Shown: positions 16,998 through 26,159 of the stretch, one piece after another
Layout: every line of letters begins with the position of its first letter
Position numbering within the stretch: the first letter of the stretch is position 1
DNA from: Paraneptunicella aestuarii
Lineage (GTDB): Bacteria > Pseudomonadota > Gammaproteobacteria > Enterobacterales > Alteromonadaceae
Direction of reading: 5' to 3'
Length of the DNA: 64,000 bases
Assembly: GCF_019900845.1 (NCBI RefSeq)
Contig: NZ_CP074570.1
Coordinates: 3,348,001-3,412,000 of the forward strand
Program-made: the position numbers and the translations under genes
The notes under the pieces: model-generated
Seen by the model: only the letters and a program-made list of their open reading frames with translations
Databases searched by the model: none
Told to the model about the DNA's origin: nothing

Positions 16998-18324
16998 CTA
17001 TGAGTTCTCCTAACTTGAATAACTGCTCACGACAAGACTCCAAAGAATCAGCATTGTCAGTATCCTGAACCAAAAAAGACTTAATATGCTGCCAGGCTTC
17101 AAGTAGTGTTTTTCTCTGCTCAGAACCTTCACTATCAAATAATCCCAGCTCAAGAATGTCCCTGTTTTGCTCATAGTCAGAAATACGTTGACGTAATGAA
17201 CGAGCAACCTGCTTAATCCCATCGTTATTCAATTTGGTATAAATTCGACTGATGCTTTTCAACACATCAATAGCAGGGTAATGATTACGCTCTGCGTATT
17301 CTCTGGACAAAACGATATGACCATCCAATATGGCTCTGACACTATCCACAACAGGATCAGTGAAATCATCTGACTCAACCAATACAGAAAACAATCCAGT
17401 GATCGAGCCACTATTTCGAAAATTGCCACAACGCTCAATGTAATAAGGCAGCTCGGTAAAAACAGACGGGGTATAACCTTTCACTGTTGGAGGCTCTCCT
17501 ACTGCCAAACCAATCTCCCTTAATGCCATGGCATAGCGAGTAATAGAGTCGACCATGAAAAAGACATTTTTTCCCTGTTGAGCAAAATGTTCAGCGTACG
17601 CCATTGCTGCTCTGGCAGCCTGAACTCTCATTAATGGAGACTCCTGGGCTGTAGCTGCAATAACAACCGATTTTGCTAGCCCTTCTGACCCCAAAGTATG
17701 ATTAACAAATTCTTCAACTTCCCGCCCACGTTCACCGATGAGAGCGACAACGTTCACATCGGCTTCTGAATGCTGACAAATAGATGACAAAAGCGTACTT
17801 TTGCCCACTCCACTGCCAGCCAACAAACCCAAACGCTGGCCTTTTCCCATGGTTAGCAAACCGTCAATGGCACGAATTCCGGTACTCATCACTTCAGAAA
17901 TAGGTTCCCTGGACATAGGATTAACAATGCTATGCCGCACCGGTTTTCGATTGGCCTTATGTTTGAATGACGGATTATCCAATGGCTCACCGAAACCATT
18001 CAGAACATGTCCGAGGTGCTTGTTCGTGGTACTTATACCTGCGTAACTGCCAGTACCTTTTACTTGGGTTGAGTGATGAATACCGAGCGTAGATTGATAA
18101 GGCATGAGTAAAATACGGTCATCTCGAAATCCTACAACTTCCGCTAAAACCGCCTGTTCAGCCCGGTTTGGATCCGACAGCTCACACAATTCACCAATAA
18201 AAGCACCGGGCAATGTTGCTTCTATGGTTAAACCAACAGATTGCAATACATAACCACAGCGGGATGTTTCGGGAATATTGTCAATAACGCTTTCAATCGC
18301 GCTACACAAAGCTGCCATAGACAT
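16978..18324 (-). CDS. fliI: Flagellar-type export ATPase FliI
   Basis: This 448-aa ATPase has Walker A at residues 169-177 (AGSGVGKST), the ALIGERGREVEEF block, and Walker B/arginine-finger regions (NVFFMVDSITRYAMALREI, GLFSVLVESDDFTDPVVD). It powers or times substrate unfolding at the export gate, together with FliH and FliJ from the flanking genes. The ATG lies two bases after the fliH stop. Confidence 0.95.
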   Translation of the reverse strand: MSMAALCSAIESVIDNIPETSRCGYVLQSVGLTIEATLPGAFIGELCELSDPNRAEQAVLAEVVGFRDDRILLMPYQSTLGIHHSTQVKGTGSYAGISTTNKHLGHVLNGFGEPLDNPSFKHKANRKPVRHSIVNPMSREPISEVMSTGIRAIDGLLTMGKGQRLGLLAGSGVGKSTLLSSICQHSEADVNVVALIGERGREVEEFVNHTLGSEGLAKSVVIAATAQESPLMRVQAARAAMAYAEHFAQQGKNVFFMVDSITRYAMALREIGLAVGEPPTVKGYTPSVFTELPYYIERCGNFRNSGSITGLFSVLVESDDFTDPVVDSVRAILDGHIVLSREYAERNHYPAIDVLKSISRIYTKLNNDGIKQVARSLRQRISDYEQNRDILELGLFDSEGSEQRKTLLEAWQHIKSFLVQDTDNADSLESCREQLFKLGELIDVTRKD

Positions 18325-18326
18325 GA

Positions 18327-19127
18327 TTAGCTAACACCTCCGCTGTGTTCTGCTGGAACATTGTCAGTTGCATTATTTTCTACTGAATAATTTTTTAACT
18401 CTTGAATGAACTGCTCGAATAATCCTTGCAAATCTCGTTGGATATCGCCGGACTGCAACGCCAATCGATAACTTCCAACAGACAGGTTCGAATCTGATTT
18501 CAATTCAAAAGGCAGTTCGGCATCCCCCTTGATTTCCGTAAATGACTCGAATTGAACTTCCGGTAAATACAGGATTTTAGGCTGATACTTTCCATATTGA
18601 GCGGCTAAATCCCTAACCAGTTCATTGATATATCGCTCATCAAATAAGTTCACTTGTAATAACTTGCATAAGGCTTTAGTGAGCAAATAAACGAAAGTCT
18701 CTTCTTGTTCAATACACCAGTTGGCTTGCTTTTCTTCCTGCTCAACCATACTCAACCATACATTTATGGTTTGTTCTAATTCAGAACGAACATTTTGAAT
18801 TTGTTCATTAAACTGTTCTTCTGCAGAATTTCTTGCTTCCAGAAAACCTTTTTCTTCGCCTTCTTTTCTCGCAGCATCTTTTAGTTCTACAAAATCACTC
18901 TCAAAAGTCTGCCCTATTAACTCGCGCCTGGCCTCTTCATTCAAAGAAGCAAGATACTCACGTCCAAGCTCCAAGCGCTCATCAGCCGTCAACGCATCCA
19001 AATCTATACACTTATGATTCTGATGAGGCATCGCCTGTTGCTTCTGAACTGGCGTCAATCTAACTTCCGATGAAGGCACAAAAGAATGATGAGAACCTTT
19101 AACTGGAGCAGACTTAATGACTGGCAT
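18327..19127 (-). CDS. fliH: FliH-like ATPase regulator
   Basis: The ATG at 19127, with a GGAG site, overlaps the preceding ORF by 14 bases and gives 266 aa. An upstream in-frame TTG at 19142 is less likely. The middle is Glu/Gln-rich coiled coil (ARKEGEEKGFLEARNSAEEQ). The C-terminal FliH/SctL domain follows (FVYLLTKALCKLLQVNLFDE, INELVRDLAAQYG, GDIQRDLQGLFEQFIQEL). FliH anchors FliI to the C-ring. Confidence 0.85.
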   Translation of the reverse strand: MPVIKSAPVKGSHHSFVPSSEVRLTPVQKQQAMPHQNHKCIDLDALTADERLELGREYLASLNEEARRELIGQTFESDFVELKDAARKEGEEKGFLEARNSAEEQFNEQIQNVRSELEQTINVWLSMVEQEEKQANWCIEQEETFVYLLTKALCKLLQVNLFDERYINELVRDLAAQYGKYQPKILYLPEVQFESFTEIKGDAELPFELKSDSNLSVGSYRLALQSGDIQRDLQGLFEQFIQELKNYSVENNATDNVPAEHSGGVS

Positions 19128-19530
19128 GTTTATCTCCAGCAAGTGCCGTATTTACCGTATGTTCCGACATTTCCATTAACATACGTCGCACAGAATCAGT
19201 CACCGTCACTTCATGACAGTGGATCTTCTGCACCTGAGACTTGAGTACAGGACATTGAATATGAGAATAAGAAGCTTGAGGCTCCGCAACCTCAGATAGC
19301 TTGTCCCCAAGCAAGCATTCTTTCGCCTGTTGCGCTTCAATAGCTCCAGCCAATAATGCTTCAATCGTAGGTCGCCCCAGTGATTTCACAAACTTGACCG
19401 ACTTCTTCAAACGTTTTCGCTGTTCACTGGGTAAACGAGACATAATCCAAAAACGATCCCGCCACGGCAGACAAGCCAACTTCAAAGACAACATTTTCTC
19501 TGGATCATACAGCCCTGTATTAATTGCCAT
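19114..19530 (-). CDS. 138-aa unknown protein in the fliG position
   Basis: The ORF overlaps both fliF (11 bases) and fliH (14 bases), exactly where fliG normally sits. From the ATG at 19530 it encodes 138 aa, versus about 330 for FliG. The visible helical part is LACLPWRDRFWIMSRLPSEQ followed by KRLKKSVKFVKSLGRPTIEA. The rest is Ser/Gln/His-containing and weakly structured. There is no armadillo repeat, no EHPQ motif and no torque helix of FliG. It may be a small adaptor joining FliF to FliM/FliN, in the way SctK does in injectisomes, but no family was recognised. Confidence 0.6.
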   Translation of the reverse strand: MAINTGLYDPEKMLSLKLACLPWRDRFWIMSRLPSEQRKRLKKSVKFVKSLGRPTIEALLAGAIEAQQAKECLLGDKLSEVAEPQASYSHIQCPVLKSQVQKIHCHEVTVTDSVRRMLMEMSEHTVNTALAGDKHASH

Positions 19531-20911
19531 TTTTGACCTCATCCTGACTTAACCATTGCTGGGCTTCTAGCAGCAACTTCTCTCTTTCGTCCTGACTTAA
19601 AGCAGGCTGCCTTGTTATTACCCAAACGCCAGGAATAACAAGAAGCAACAACAACCACCAAGAGCTTAAGCCTGCCCATGAATTACTTTCCGGGTTGCTA
19701 TTGGCAGATTTAATGTCTGTTGTCTGGGAAAGTTGAACAGCCGGAGAATGAGGCTCTTCATTTTTAACCGATAAAACCGCGGTTCTGTCTTTAAGCACTG
19801 CAACCGCAATGTTATCACCTCGATAAGTATTCACTCCCAATCCAGCGATAAGCAAATCTTTGATAGTCGCCACTTCGTCCTTATGCAGATCTTCACGCAA
19901 AGCAACCGCAACATTCATGACTTTAATTTCACCCGCTGAGAAAACCACCTCCTCCGTACGCTTACCATGCTGATATTCAGTTTCACTCTCACGAGTCAGA
20001 GTATTTTCAACATTGCTTTTACGTGTGGGGTTGTGCTCCTGATTTTGCTGAGATTCAACCTTACGAACAATGGCACCTTCGCCTTCTGCGTTAGCAATAT
20101 AGTCTTGAACCAATTGCTTGCGTTGATCGAAGTTCAGTGTCACATCAACAGAAACCGCGATGTTTTCAGGTGAAATCGCCAGAGATAATAGTTTGTAAGC
20201 CTTTGCTACCAATTGCTGCTCTATTTCCTGCTTGGCAGCAATCTGCTTACTCATGCTCTTGGTAGAGGAATCGTTAACGTTGCTAATTAGTATCCCACTG
20301 TCATCAAACACCGCCACATTTTGCACTTCCAGGCTTTCAACGGCATTAGCAACCAACACTTGTACAGCCTGAATTTGAGCTTCATCAAGCTTCACATCCT
20401 GGAGCAGTTCCAGATACACCGCAGATTTAGCTTGTTCCTGTGCGCTGGAAAACAAACGTTTAGGTGCAAATGTGATGTGAACTCTGGCAGAAGCGACCCC
20501 CGGCATTGACGAAATAGTACGCGCCAGTTCCCCTTGCAATGCCCGTTTATAAGTCACTTCCTGAGTAAAATCAGTCATGCTGTAATCGGTATTTTCAAAC
20601 AGCTCCAATCCCTGAATTTGAGGCAACCCCAAATCGGCTCTCATGGTGACTTTCAAACGCTCAACTTGTTCTTCAGCCACTGAAATTGTATGGCCTGATG
20701 GCGTTTCAACTAACTCATACGGCACCTTGGATTCTTCCAGATAGGCGATAGCCTGAGCAGCACTTTGCTCATTCAATTGCTCGAATAGCGGCTTTTGTTT
20801 CGGATAAAGCAACCAGATTGCAACGCCTATAAAAGCACAAATCAAAATAATGACCGTACCAAAGAACATTGTGCGTTTGGCAGGACTAAATTCATTAATG
20901 ACATCAACCAT
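19520..20911 (-). CDS. fliF: MS-ring protein FliF
   Basis: The ATG at 20911 gives 463 aa. It has two TM segments (about residues 15-38, MFFGTVIILICAFIGVAIWL, and near residue 425, WWLLLLLVIPGVWVITR). Ring-building motifs lie between them: ALQGELARTISSMPGVASAR, VHITFAPKRLF, AVQVLVANAVESL and ISPENIAVSVDVTLNFDQ. It is somewhat shorter than the usual ~550 aa, and the C-terminal cytoplasmic tail that binds FliG is only about 35 residues. That tail partner is missing from the cluster. Confidence 0.93.
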   Translation of the reverse strand: MVDVINEFSPAKRTMFFGTVIILICAFIGVAIWLLYPKQKPLFEQLNEQSAAQAIAYLEESKVPYELVETPSGHTISVAEEQVERLKVTMRADLGLPQIQGLELFENTDYSMTDFTQEVTYKRALQGELARTISSMPGVASARVHITFAPKRLFSSAQEQAKSAVYLELLQDVKLDEAQIQAVQVLVANAVESLEVQNVAVFDDSGILISNVNDSSTKSMSKQIAAKQEIEQQLVAKAYKLLSLAISPENIAVSVDVTLNFDQRKQLVQDYIANAEGEGAIVRKVESQQNQEHNPTRKSNVENTLTRESETEYQHGKRTEEVVFSAGEIKVMNVAVALREDLHKDEVATIKDLLIAGLGVNTYRGDNIAVAVLKDRTAVLSVKNEEPHSPAVQLSQTTDIKSANSNPESNSWAGLSSWWLLLLLVIPGVWVITRQPALSQDEREKLLLEAQQWLSQDEVKNGN

Positions 20912-20915
20912 CGTA

Positions 20916-21236
20916 CTACACCTGCATTCGCATAATTTCCTGGTAGGATTCCAGCAGCTTGTTGCGGATCTCAACCATCAGTTTCAATTCCATTTTGGCT
21001 TTTTCCATAATCAGCATCACTTCATGTGTACTGACATTCTTATCCAGCGATAGCGCATGAAGCACAGCTTCCGATGCTTTTAGGCTGTCATTAACCTGTG
21101 CCACGCCTTCGCTGACAAGATTAGCAAATGAACTTTCGGCTATTGCTTTTCCTGCACCAATGTCACCAATATCAGCAATCGTTGTTTCGGTGCTTTGAGC
21201 AATCGCAGCGATTGATTCAATACCTGTACTCATCAT
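20916..21236 (-). CDS. fliE: Rod-base protein FliE
   Basis: This 106-aa protein has the conserved C-terminal helices (EVMLIMEKAKMELKLMVEIR, NKLLESYQEIMRMQV). FliE joins the MS ring and export gate to the rod. Its ATG overlaps the flgC stop. Confidence 0.9.
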   Translation of the reverse strand: MMSTGIESIAAIAQSTETTIADIGDIGAGKAIAESSFANLVSEGVAQVNDSLKASEAVLHALSLDKNVSTHEVMLIMEKAKMELKLMVEIRNKLLESYQEIMRMQV

Positions 21237-21631
21237 TACTTCCCTATTTCCAGCGCTTTGAGTGTCATATTCATCTGATTATTAAAGGCTTTGACATTGG
21301 CTTCATAAGCTCTGGTCGCATCACTCAGTACAACCATTTGGGCAGCCATATCTACGTCAGCCACACGAACAAACCCTTGCACATCTGCTGCGGGATGTTC
21401 CGGTCGATATTGCTTTTTCTCACTCACCTGCAGCTGTTGCAATTGAAGATTGTCTTTATCAAACACTTCACCGTTAAACGAGGTTTGATTGACCACGGTT
21501 TGTAATGCGAATGGCGCCTTTCCCGTTTGCACTGTATTGGCTTGCGCAATATTGAAGGTTGCTGCATCCACGCGCATTTTCTGGTATTGCAAACCAAATT
21601 CAGCAATAGCCATAACCTCTGTCACCGCCAT
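21236..21631 (-). CDS. flgC: Proximal rod protein FlgC
   Basis: This 131-aa rod subunit has an N-terminal helix (FGLQYQKMRVDAATFNIAQA), a PEHPAADVQGFVRV block typical of FlgC, and a C-terminal helix (TRAYEANVKAFNNQMNMTL). It overlaps both flgB and fliE by a single base, indicating translational coupling. Confidence 0.9.
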   Translation of the reverse strand: MAVTEVMAIAEFGLQYQKMRVDAATFNIAQANTVQTGKAPFALQTVVNQTSFNGEVFDKDNLQLQQLQVSEKKQYRPEHPAADVQGFVRVADVDMAAQMVVLSDATRAYEANVKAFNNQMNMTLKALEIGK

Positions 21632-21993
21632 TATCGATTTCCTCCCAATACGGTTCCCATCAATCCCATTTTTCGATTAATCACTTCTACCAATGCCTGA
21701 TACTCCAACATGGCCTTGGTCGATTCTGAATTGGCTTCCTGCAAATCAACAGCGTCACCAGTATTGGTTTGCAACTGATCCACCAACCCCGTTCCCAATG
21801 CATTTAATTCACTTAAATAAGCGCTTTGCTTTGCTTCAGGCATCTGCTCGATGCGGTTCAGAATCTCCGAAAAGTCCACTTGTAACTTCTCGTGATTACC
21901 TACATTTGCCATATTTCTTGCGGCGACAATTTGCCTCATGCTGTGCATGTTTAGAGCGAAATTGGCCAGATTTAAAGTTACTTCGTCCATCAC
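21631..21993 (-). CDS. flgB: Proximal rod protein FlgB
   Basis: This 120-aa rod subunit has MRQIVAARNMANVGNHEKLQ at the N-terminus and a C-terminal helix (ESTKAMLEYQALVEVINRKM). It sits five bases after flgI and overlaps flgC. Confidence 0.9.
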   Translation of the reverse strand: MMDEVTLNLANFALNMHSMRQIVAARNMANVGNHEKLQVDFSEILNRIEQMPEAKQSAYLSELNALGTGLVDQLQTNTGDAVDLQEANSESTKAMLEYQALVEVINRKMGLMGTVLGGNR

Positions 21994-21998
21994 GTTCC

Positions 21999-23108
21999 CT
22001 ATTGAATAATGAGTTCAGCGTGCAATGCGCCAGCTTTTTCAATGGCTTGCAGCACAGCAATAAGATCACGTGTACTGAGATTAAGGGCTTTTAATGCCTC
22101 AACTAATTCTCCAATACTGGCACCATTAAAAGTTCGTACATTTCCACCGGACGTCTCTTCAACAGACATATCGCTATTGGCAATAACCATTGATTCAATT
22201 GAATCCGGTGTTTCTCTAAAATATCCTGCGGGCTGAGAGGCGCTGTAAGTGGTTTTGATGTTTAACTTAAGAGCACCATGAGAAATAACAACATCATCAA
22301 TTTTTACTTCGGCACCCGCTACAACTGTGCCATTTCTCTCATTAACAACCACTCTTGCGTACTTGTCGGGTTCCACTTGCAGAGATTCAATTTCAGCCAT
22401 CACTCCCAATAATCCGGCCTCCTGGGTAAATTTCACTTGCACTTTGGCAGGATGATTGGAATACACTTTTGCGGCAGGAAAATGGCGTTGCAATGACTCA
22501 ATAATTCGTTGGGCAGTGGTAAAATCTGGCTTGTTAAGAACCAATGTCAGACCATGATCAATACTGAAATCGTATTCAATGGCCTTTTCAACTTTCGCAC
22601 CATTTGGCACAACACCTACAGTTGGGTGATTTTTACGAACACTGTTGCCGTTGTAGTCAAATTGATAGCCGCCAACAGAAAGAGGCCCTTGCGCCAAAGC
22701 ATATATTTCATCATTAGCGGCTTTTAACGGTGTCAGTAACAAGGTTCCGCCTTGCAAGCTTTTCGCATCTCCAATCGACGATACATTCACTTCCAGTTTA
22801 TCTCCCTCTTGGGCGAATGCGGGCAACGTGGCAGTAACCATAACAGCAGCCACATTGCGACTACGGATATCGTCTTGAGCAACATTCACTGCGAAACTCT
22901 GTAACGTGTTTCTGAGGGACTGCATTGTGGCTTTGTTATTACTTGAGTCACCAGAACCGGATAAGCCAACGACCAGGCCATAGCCAATCAAAGGGTTATC
23001 CTGAACACCCTCAATACGCGCAAGTTCTTTCAGTCGGACGCCACTGCTGGCCATGGAGGGCAAAGCCAGGAATAACAGCAGCAAGGCTAAAATGTGTTGT
23101 TTATTCAT
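21999..23108 (-). CDS. flgI: P-ring protein FlgI
   Basis: This 369-aa protein has a Sec signal peptide (ILALLLLFLALPSMASSG). FlgI blocks follow: RIEGVQDNPLIGYGLVVGLS, GSGDSSNNKATMQSLRNTLQ, NVAAVMVTATLPAFAQEGDK, GVVPNGAKVE and VVVNERNGTVVAGAEVKIDD. It builds the periplasmic bushing in the peptidoglycan layer. Its presence argues for an envelope-spanning rod. Confidence 0.95.
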   Translation of the reverse strand: MNKQHILALLLLFLALPSMASSGVRLKELARIEGVQDNPLIGYGLVVGLSGSGDSSNNKATMQSLRNTLQSFAVNVAQDDIRSRNVAAVMVTATLPAFAQEGDKLEVNVSSIGDAKSLQGGTLLLTPLKAANDEIYALAQGPLSVGGYQFDYNGNSVRKNHPTVGVVPNGAKVEKAIEYDFSIDHGLTLVLNKPDFTTAQRIIESLQRHFPAAKVYSNHPAKVQVKFTQEAGLLGVMAEIESLQVEPDKYARVVVNERNGTVVAGAEVKIDDVVISHGALKLNIKTTYSASQPAGYFRETPDSIESMVIANSDMSVEETSGGNVRTFNGASIGELVEALKALNLSTRDLIAVLQAIEKAGALHAELIIQ

Positions 23109-23110
23109 CC

Positions 23111-23710
23111 CTAAAATCCTAACCAGTTAATGAATCTGGCAAGCAAGTTACTGTTCTTGCCTTCGGTTACAGAGCCGTCGCCATCAATACTGATCTCTGC
23201 ATTTTGAATACGAAACGACGGTACAGTATTGGCGGCACTCACATCTTCTTTTCTTACTTTTCCTTTAATCTTGATGACCTGAGCCTCTTCATTGATGCTC
23301 ACCGTTTGAGTTCCCTCAATAAAAAGGTTGTGATTCTCATCAATATGGGTCACAACAGCTGTTATCTGAGCCTTTAAGAAACCGTTTCTATTGGTACTGG
23401 CTTCGCCATCATTGCCAGCTCCCAAATTAATCCCAGCCCCCCAATTACGCTCATCCACCGATGCAGTTCCAGCCAAGGCAAAATCACCACTGCTGCCTTC
23501 ACCGGCACTGCTGGTTGCCTGAGCATTTTCGTAAATCAAAATGGTTATCCCATCACCAACCCGGTATGCCTTTTTGTCTTCATAAAGCGCCTGAAAACGG
23601 TTGGCGTCATATAAAGAACCCGCCATCGCCGAATGCGATGCAAACAGGTTGAGCACCAAGGTCATCAACACAAGCTTCAACACGCTGTTCGAGACATTAA
23701 ACAGATACAT
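23111..23710 (-). CDS. flgH: L-ring protein FlgH without lipobox
   Basis: This 199-aa protein has FlgH signatures: SLYDANRFQALYEDKKAYRV, GDGITILIYENAQA, NLFIEGTQTVSINEEAQVIK and DVSAANTVPSFRIQNAEISI. The signal sequence ends SHSAMAGSLYD, so the lipidated Cys that anchors most FlgH in the outer membrane is absent. The ring would have to assemble without that lipid, or differently. The ATG overlaps the end of flgA. Confidence 0.92.
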   Translation of the reverse strand: MYLFNVSNSVLKLVLMTLVLNLFASHSAMAGSLYDANRFQALYEDKKAYRVGDGITILIYENAQATSSAGEGSSGDFALAGTASVDERNWGAGINLGAGNDGEASTNRNGFLKAQITAVVTHIDENHNLFIEGTQTVSINEEAQVIKIKGKVRKEDVSAANTVPSFRIQNAEISIDGDGSVTEGKNSNLLARFINWLGF

Positions 23711-24650
23711 TTACAACTCCTTTTGCCACCACTGTGGCTTTACTTGTTCTCGGACTGTCTTGTACTTTCACACTGATTTCTTCCCCATGATTTCCTGAAG
23801 ACATGGCGACGCCCTGAGTCGAAATCTGGATAGCGCCATGAGAAAGTGTCACTTTTACCCACTCCCCCTGGGCAACAAGAGGTATCGGTATTACATCGCG
23901 ATGAGACAGCAGATAGCCCTTCGAGAGCTGTTTAACCAGCTGATACTTTTCCAGTTCACTTTCTGTGATCAACTTATCGCCTCGCCAAGGCACTCTTACG
24001 TGCGACAAATCCAGTTTATTTAAAGGAGTGTTCATGGCTGCTTTCGCATTCAATTTAAGTGCTTTCGCGCTAAATTGAGCGTCATACTGAGCAGCTGCGT
24101 CATAAGTACCACTTGATGTTTCGATGGAAAGTTGAACCTCAATACCCTCATGGCCTGGAGTAGACACATTTACAACTCTCACCCCTTTTGCCTGCTCTTC
24201 GATACAAGGGATCGTTCTTTCATCCACCTGTAATGAATTGAGTATCAAATACCCTGGCAGGGATGACTGAATCTCTTGACTGATCATGGCTTGGCTGTCA
24301 GTCAATGACACCGGGTAACACCATTGCAGCCATGATTTTTTGATACCTTTCCATGTCAGTGATTCTGTAGTAACACCTTTCGTTTTCGCCCATTCAACAA
24401 CCTGTTCCTGAGTAACCCAACCTTGCAATGATTCAGGCCATTCTGTATTCAAAACGTCGTTCGGCCATAAGTCCCTTTCACTCGCCTGCAACTGCAGCAC
24501 GTCCGTTACCATAACGGGAGCCTGAAGACGGTTAATGCTTTTCTGGAAGCTCATCGCCTGCGCAGATAAACTCAATGTAAATACGCTCAATGCCATACAG
24601 CATGGTAATAGCTTGTTTTTTTGCAGGAACGTTATGAGCAGCAACATCAC
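23697..24650 (-). CDS. flgA: P-ring assembly chaperone FlgA
   Basis: This 317-aa exported protein has a hydrophobic N-terminus (LLPCCMALSVFTLSLSAQAM). The C-terminal SAF domain carries VPWRGDKLITESELEKYQLV, LSHRDVIPIPLVAQGEWVKV and SGNHGEEISVKVQDS. It is longer than the usual ~220 aa because of an extra N-terminal domain. FlgA helps FlgI form the P ring. It lies 12 bp downstream of flgG. Confidence 0.88.
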   Translation of the reverse strand: MMLLLITFLQKNKLLPCCMALSVFTLSLSAQAMSFQKSINRLQAPVMVTDVLQLQASERDLWPNDVLNTEWPESLQGWVTQEQVVEWAKTKGVTTESLTWKGIKKSWLQWCYPVSLTDSQAMISQEIQSSLPGYLILNSLQVDERTIPCIEEQAKGVRVVNVSTPGHEGIEVQLSIETSSGTYDAAAQYDAQFSAKALKLNAKAAMNTPLNKLDLSHVRVPWRGDKLITESELEKYQLVKQLSKGYLLSHRDVIPIPLVAQGEWVKVTLSHGAIQISTQGVAMSSGNHGEEISVKVQDSPRTSKATVVAKGVVNVSV

Positions 24651-24661
24651 GACACCAAAAC

Positions 24662-25438
24662 CTAACGACGCAGGTTATTGACCGTATCCAGCAACTGATC
24701 TGAAATCTGGATAATACGTGCGTTCAACTGATAACCACGTTGGGCTAACATAAGGTTGACCATTTCTTCTGTCATGGAAACGTTAGACACTTCGGTCATG
24801 CCTTGTTGGATATGACCAAAACCGTCTTGTCCGGGCTTGCCATAAAACACGTCACCAGTCTTATCGTTACCAGTGAAAAGGTTCTGCCCTATGCTGTTCA
24901 GCATCTCCTGATTTGAAAAACGCGCCAGTTCAATGTTGCCCAATACAACCCGTTCGCCTTGTTGCCCTAACCTTGCAGACAATTCACCATCTGGAGAAAT
25001 TTGCATATCAACGGCATCTGGAGGAAGTTGAATATTAGCGCTCAAACGAAAACCGTCTTTCGTGACCAGATAACCATCCTGATCAAGGCGTAACCTTCCC
25101 GCTCTGGTATAGGCGTAATCACCGTTTTCCAGTGTCACTTCCAAAAAGCCATTTCCCTGAATGGCTAGATCAAATGGGTTGAGCGTCTGTTTAAGTTCAC
25201 CCACTGAAAAATCCAGAATATTTGAACCAATTTGAACGCCTGCGCCATTGCTTTTGTTGTCAGTAGATTGTTGGGCGGAGATTTGACTGGCATTAGACTG
25301 ATAAACCAAATCAACAAAGTTCACCTGTGATTTTTTGAATCCAGGCGTTGAGGCATTGGCAATATTGTTTGAAATAACATCAATTAATTGTTGTTGTGAA
25401 CTCATGCCTGTTTCAGCAATGTATAACGATTCAATCAT
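24662..25438 (-). CDS. flgG: Distal rod protein FlgG
   Basis: This 258-aa protein has NIANASTPGFKKSQVNFVDL, the GNGFLEVTLENGDYAYTRAG block and a C-terminal helix (EEMVNLMLAQRGYQLNARII). It shares the tight flgF-flgG-flgA order and starts one base after flgF stops. Confidence 0.93.
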   Translation of the reverse strand: MIESLYIAETGMSSQQQLIDVISNNIANASTPGFKKSQVNFVDLVYQSNASQISAQQSTDNKSNGAGVQIGSNILDFSVGELKQTLNPFDLAIQGNGFLEVTLENGDYAYTRAGRLRLDQDGYLVTKDGFRLSANIQLPPDAVDMQISPDGELSARLGQQGERVVLGNIELARFSNQEMLNSIGQNLFTGNDKTGDVFYGKPGQDGFGHIQQGMTEVSNVSMTEEMVNLMLAQRGYQLNARIIQISDQLLDTVNNLRR

Positions 25439-26113
25439 TTACTTTTTCCCTAGTTCGTTGATGCCGGCATTCTTGATTTGATCAAGCGCATGAAATGCTC
25501 TTTGCAAGCTTTCCGCATGACGAGATGTCTCAATCAAACGGATCATGTCTTGAGTGGTATTAACGTTGGCACTGTTCAAAGCGAATTGTTCAACCTGAGC
25601 CGATGCGGGTGAATATGAGGCATTGGCAAAAAGACCCGCGCCACGGTATTCCGTTTTTTCAGTCCCATTCATGGTAACTAAAAACAGCTTGTCGACTTCA
25701 TGACCAGCCACATGCAGTTCACCATTCGCCTTAATCTCAATGTCGCCTTCTGGCAGTTGAATGTAACCAGATTCTCCTAACACCTTACCGCCAGAAACAT
25801 GCAATAAATTACCGTCCTTATCAGTATGTAAACGGCCATGTCTGGTCAGTAAGGTTTCGCCGTTGAGTTCGACTTGCAAATAAGCATCAGAAAGAATGGC
25901 AACATCCAAGGAGCGTTGAGTTTTCTGAATAGTGCTGTTGCTGTTAGCGAGAAGAGTTTGCAGCTTACTTCCTTCAGAACTACTCATGTATTCAGAAAAG
26001 ACATGAGATGCCTGAAACCCAGGGGTTTGAGCATTAGCCAAATTCTGGCTAATCACCTCAACCTTGGAAATATCATGTTGCAGACTTTGTAGTATGTAAT
26101 CTATGGGTTCCAT
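25439..26113 (-). CDS. flgF: Rod protein FlgF
   Basis: This 224-aa protein has the rod signature VISQNLANAQTPGFQASH, a central SRSLDVAILSDAYLQVEL-like fold and a C-terminal helix (NTTQDMIRLIETSRHAESLQ). It is paralogous to FlgG in the next gene. Confidence 0.88.
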   Translation of the reverse strand: MEPIDYILQSLQHDISKVEVISQNLANAQTPGFQASHVFSEYMSSSEGSKLQTLLANSNSTIQKTQRSLDVAILSDAYLQVELNGETLLTRHGRLHTDKDGNLLHVSGGKVLGESGYIQLPEGDIEIKANGELHVAGHEVDKLFLVTMNGTEKTEYRGAGLFANASYSPASAQVEQFALNSANVNTTQDMIRLIETSRHAESLQRAFHALDQIKNAGINELGKK

Positions 26114-26159
26114 TGTACTTCATTCCTGTCGTCAGCAAGCTGACAGCTAATACATATAA

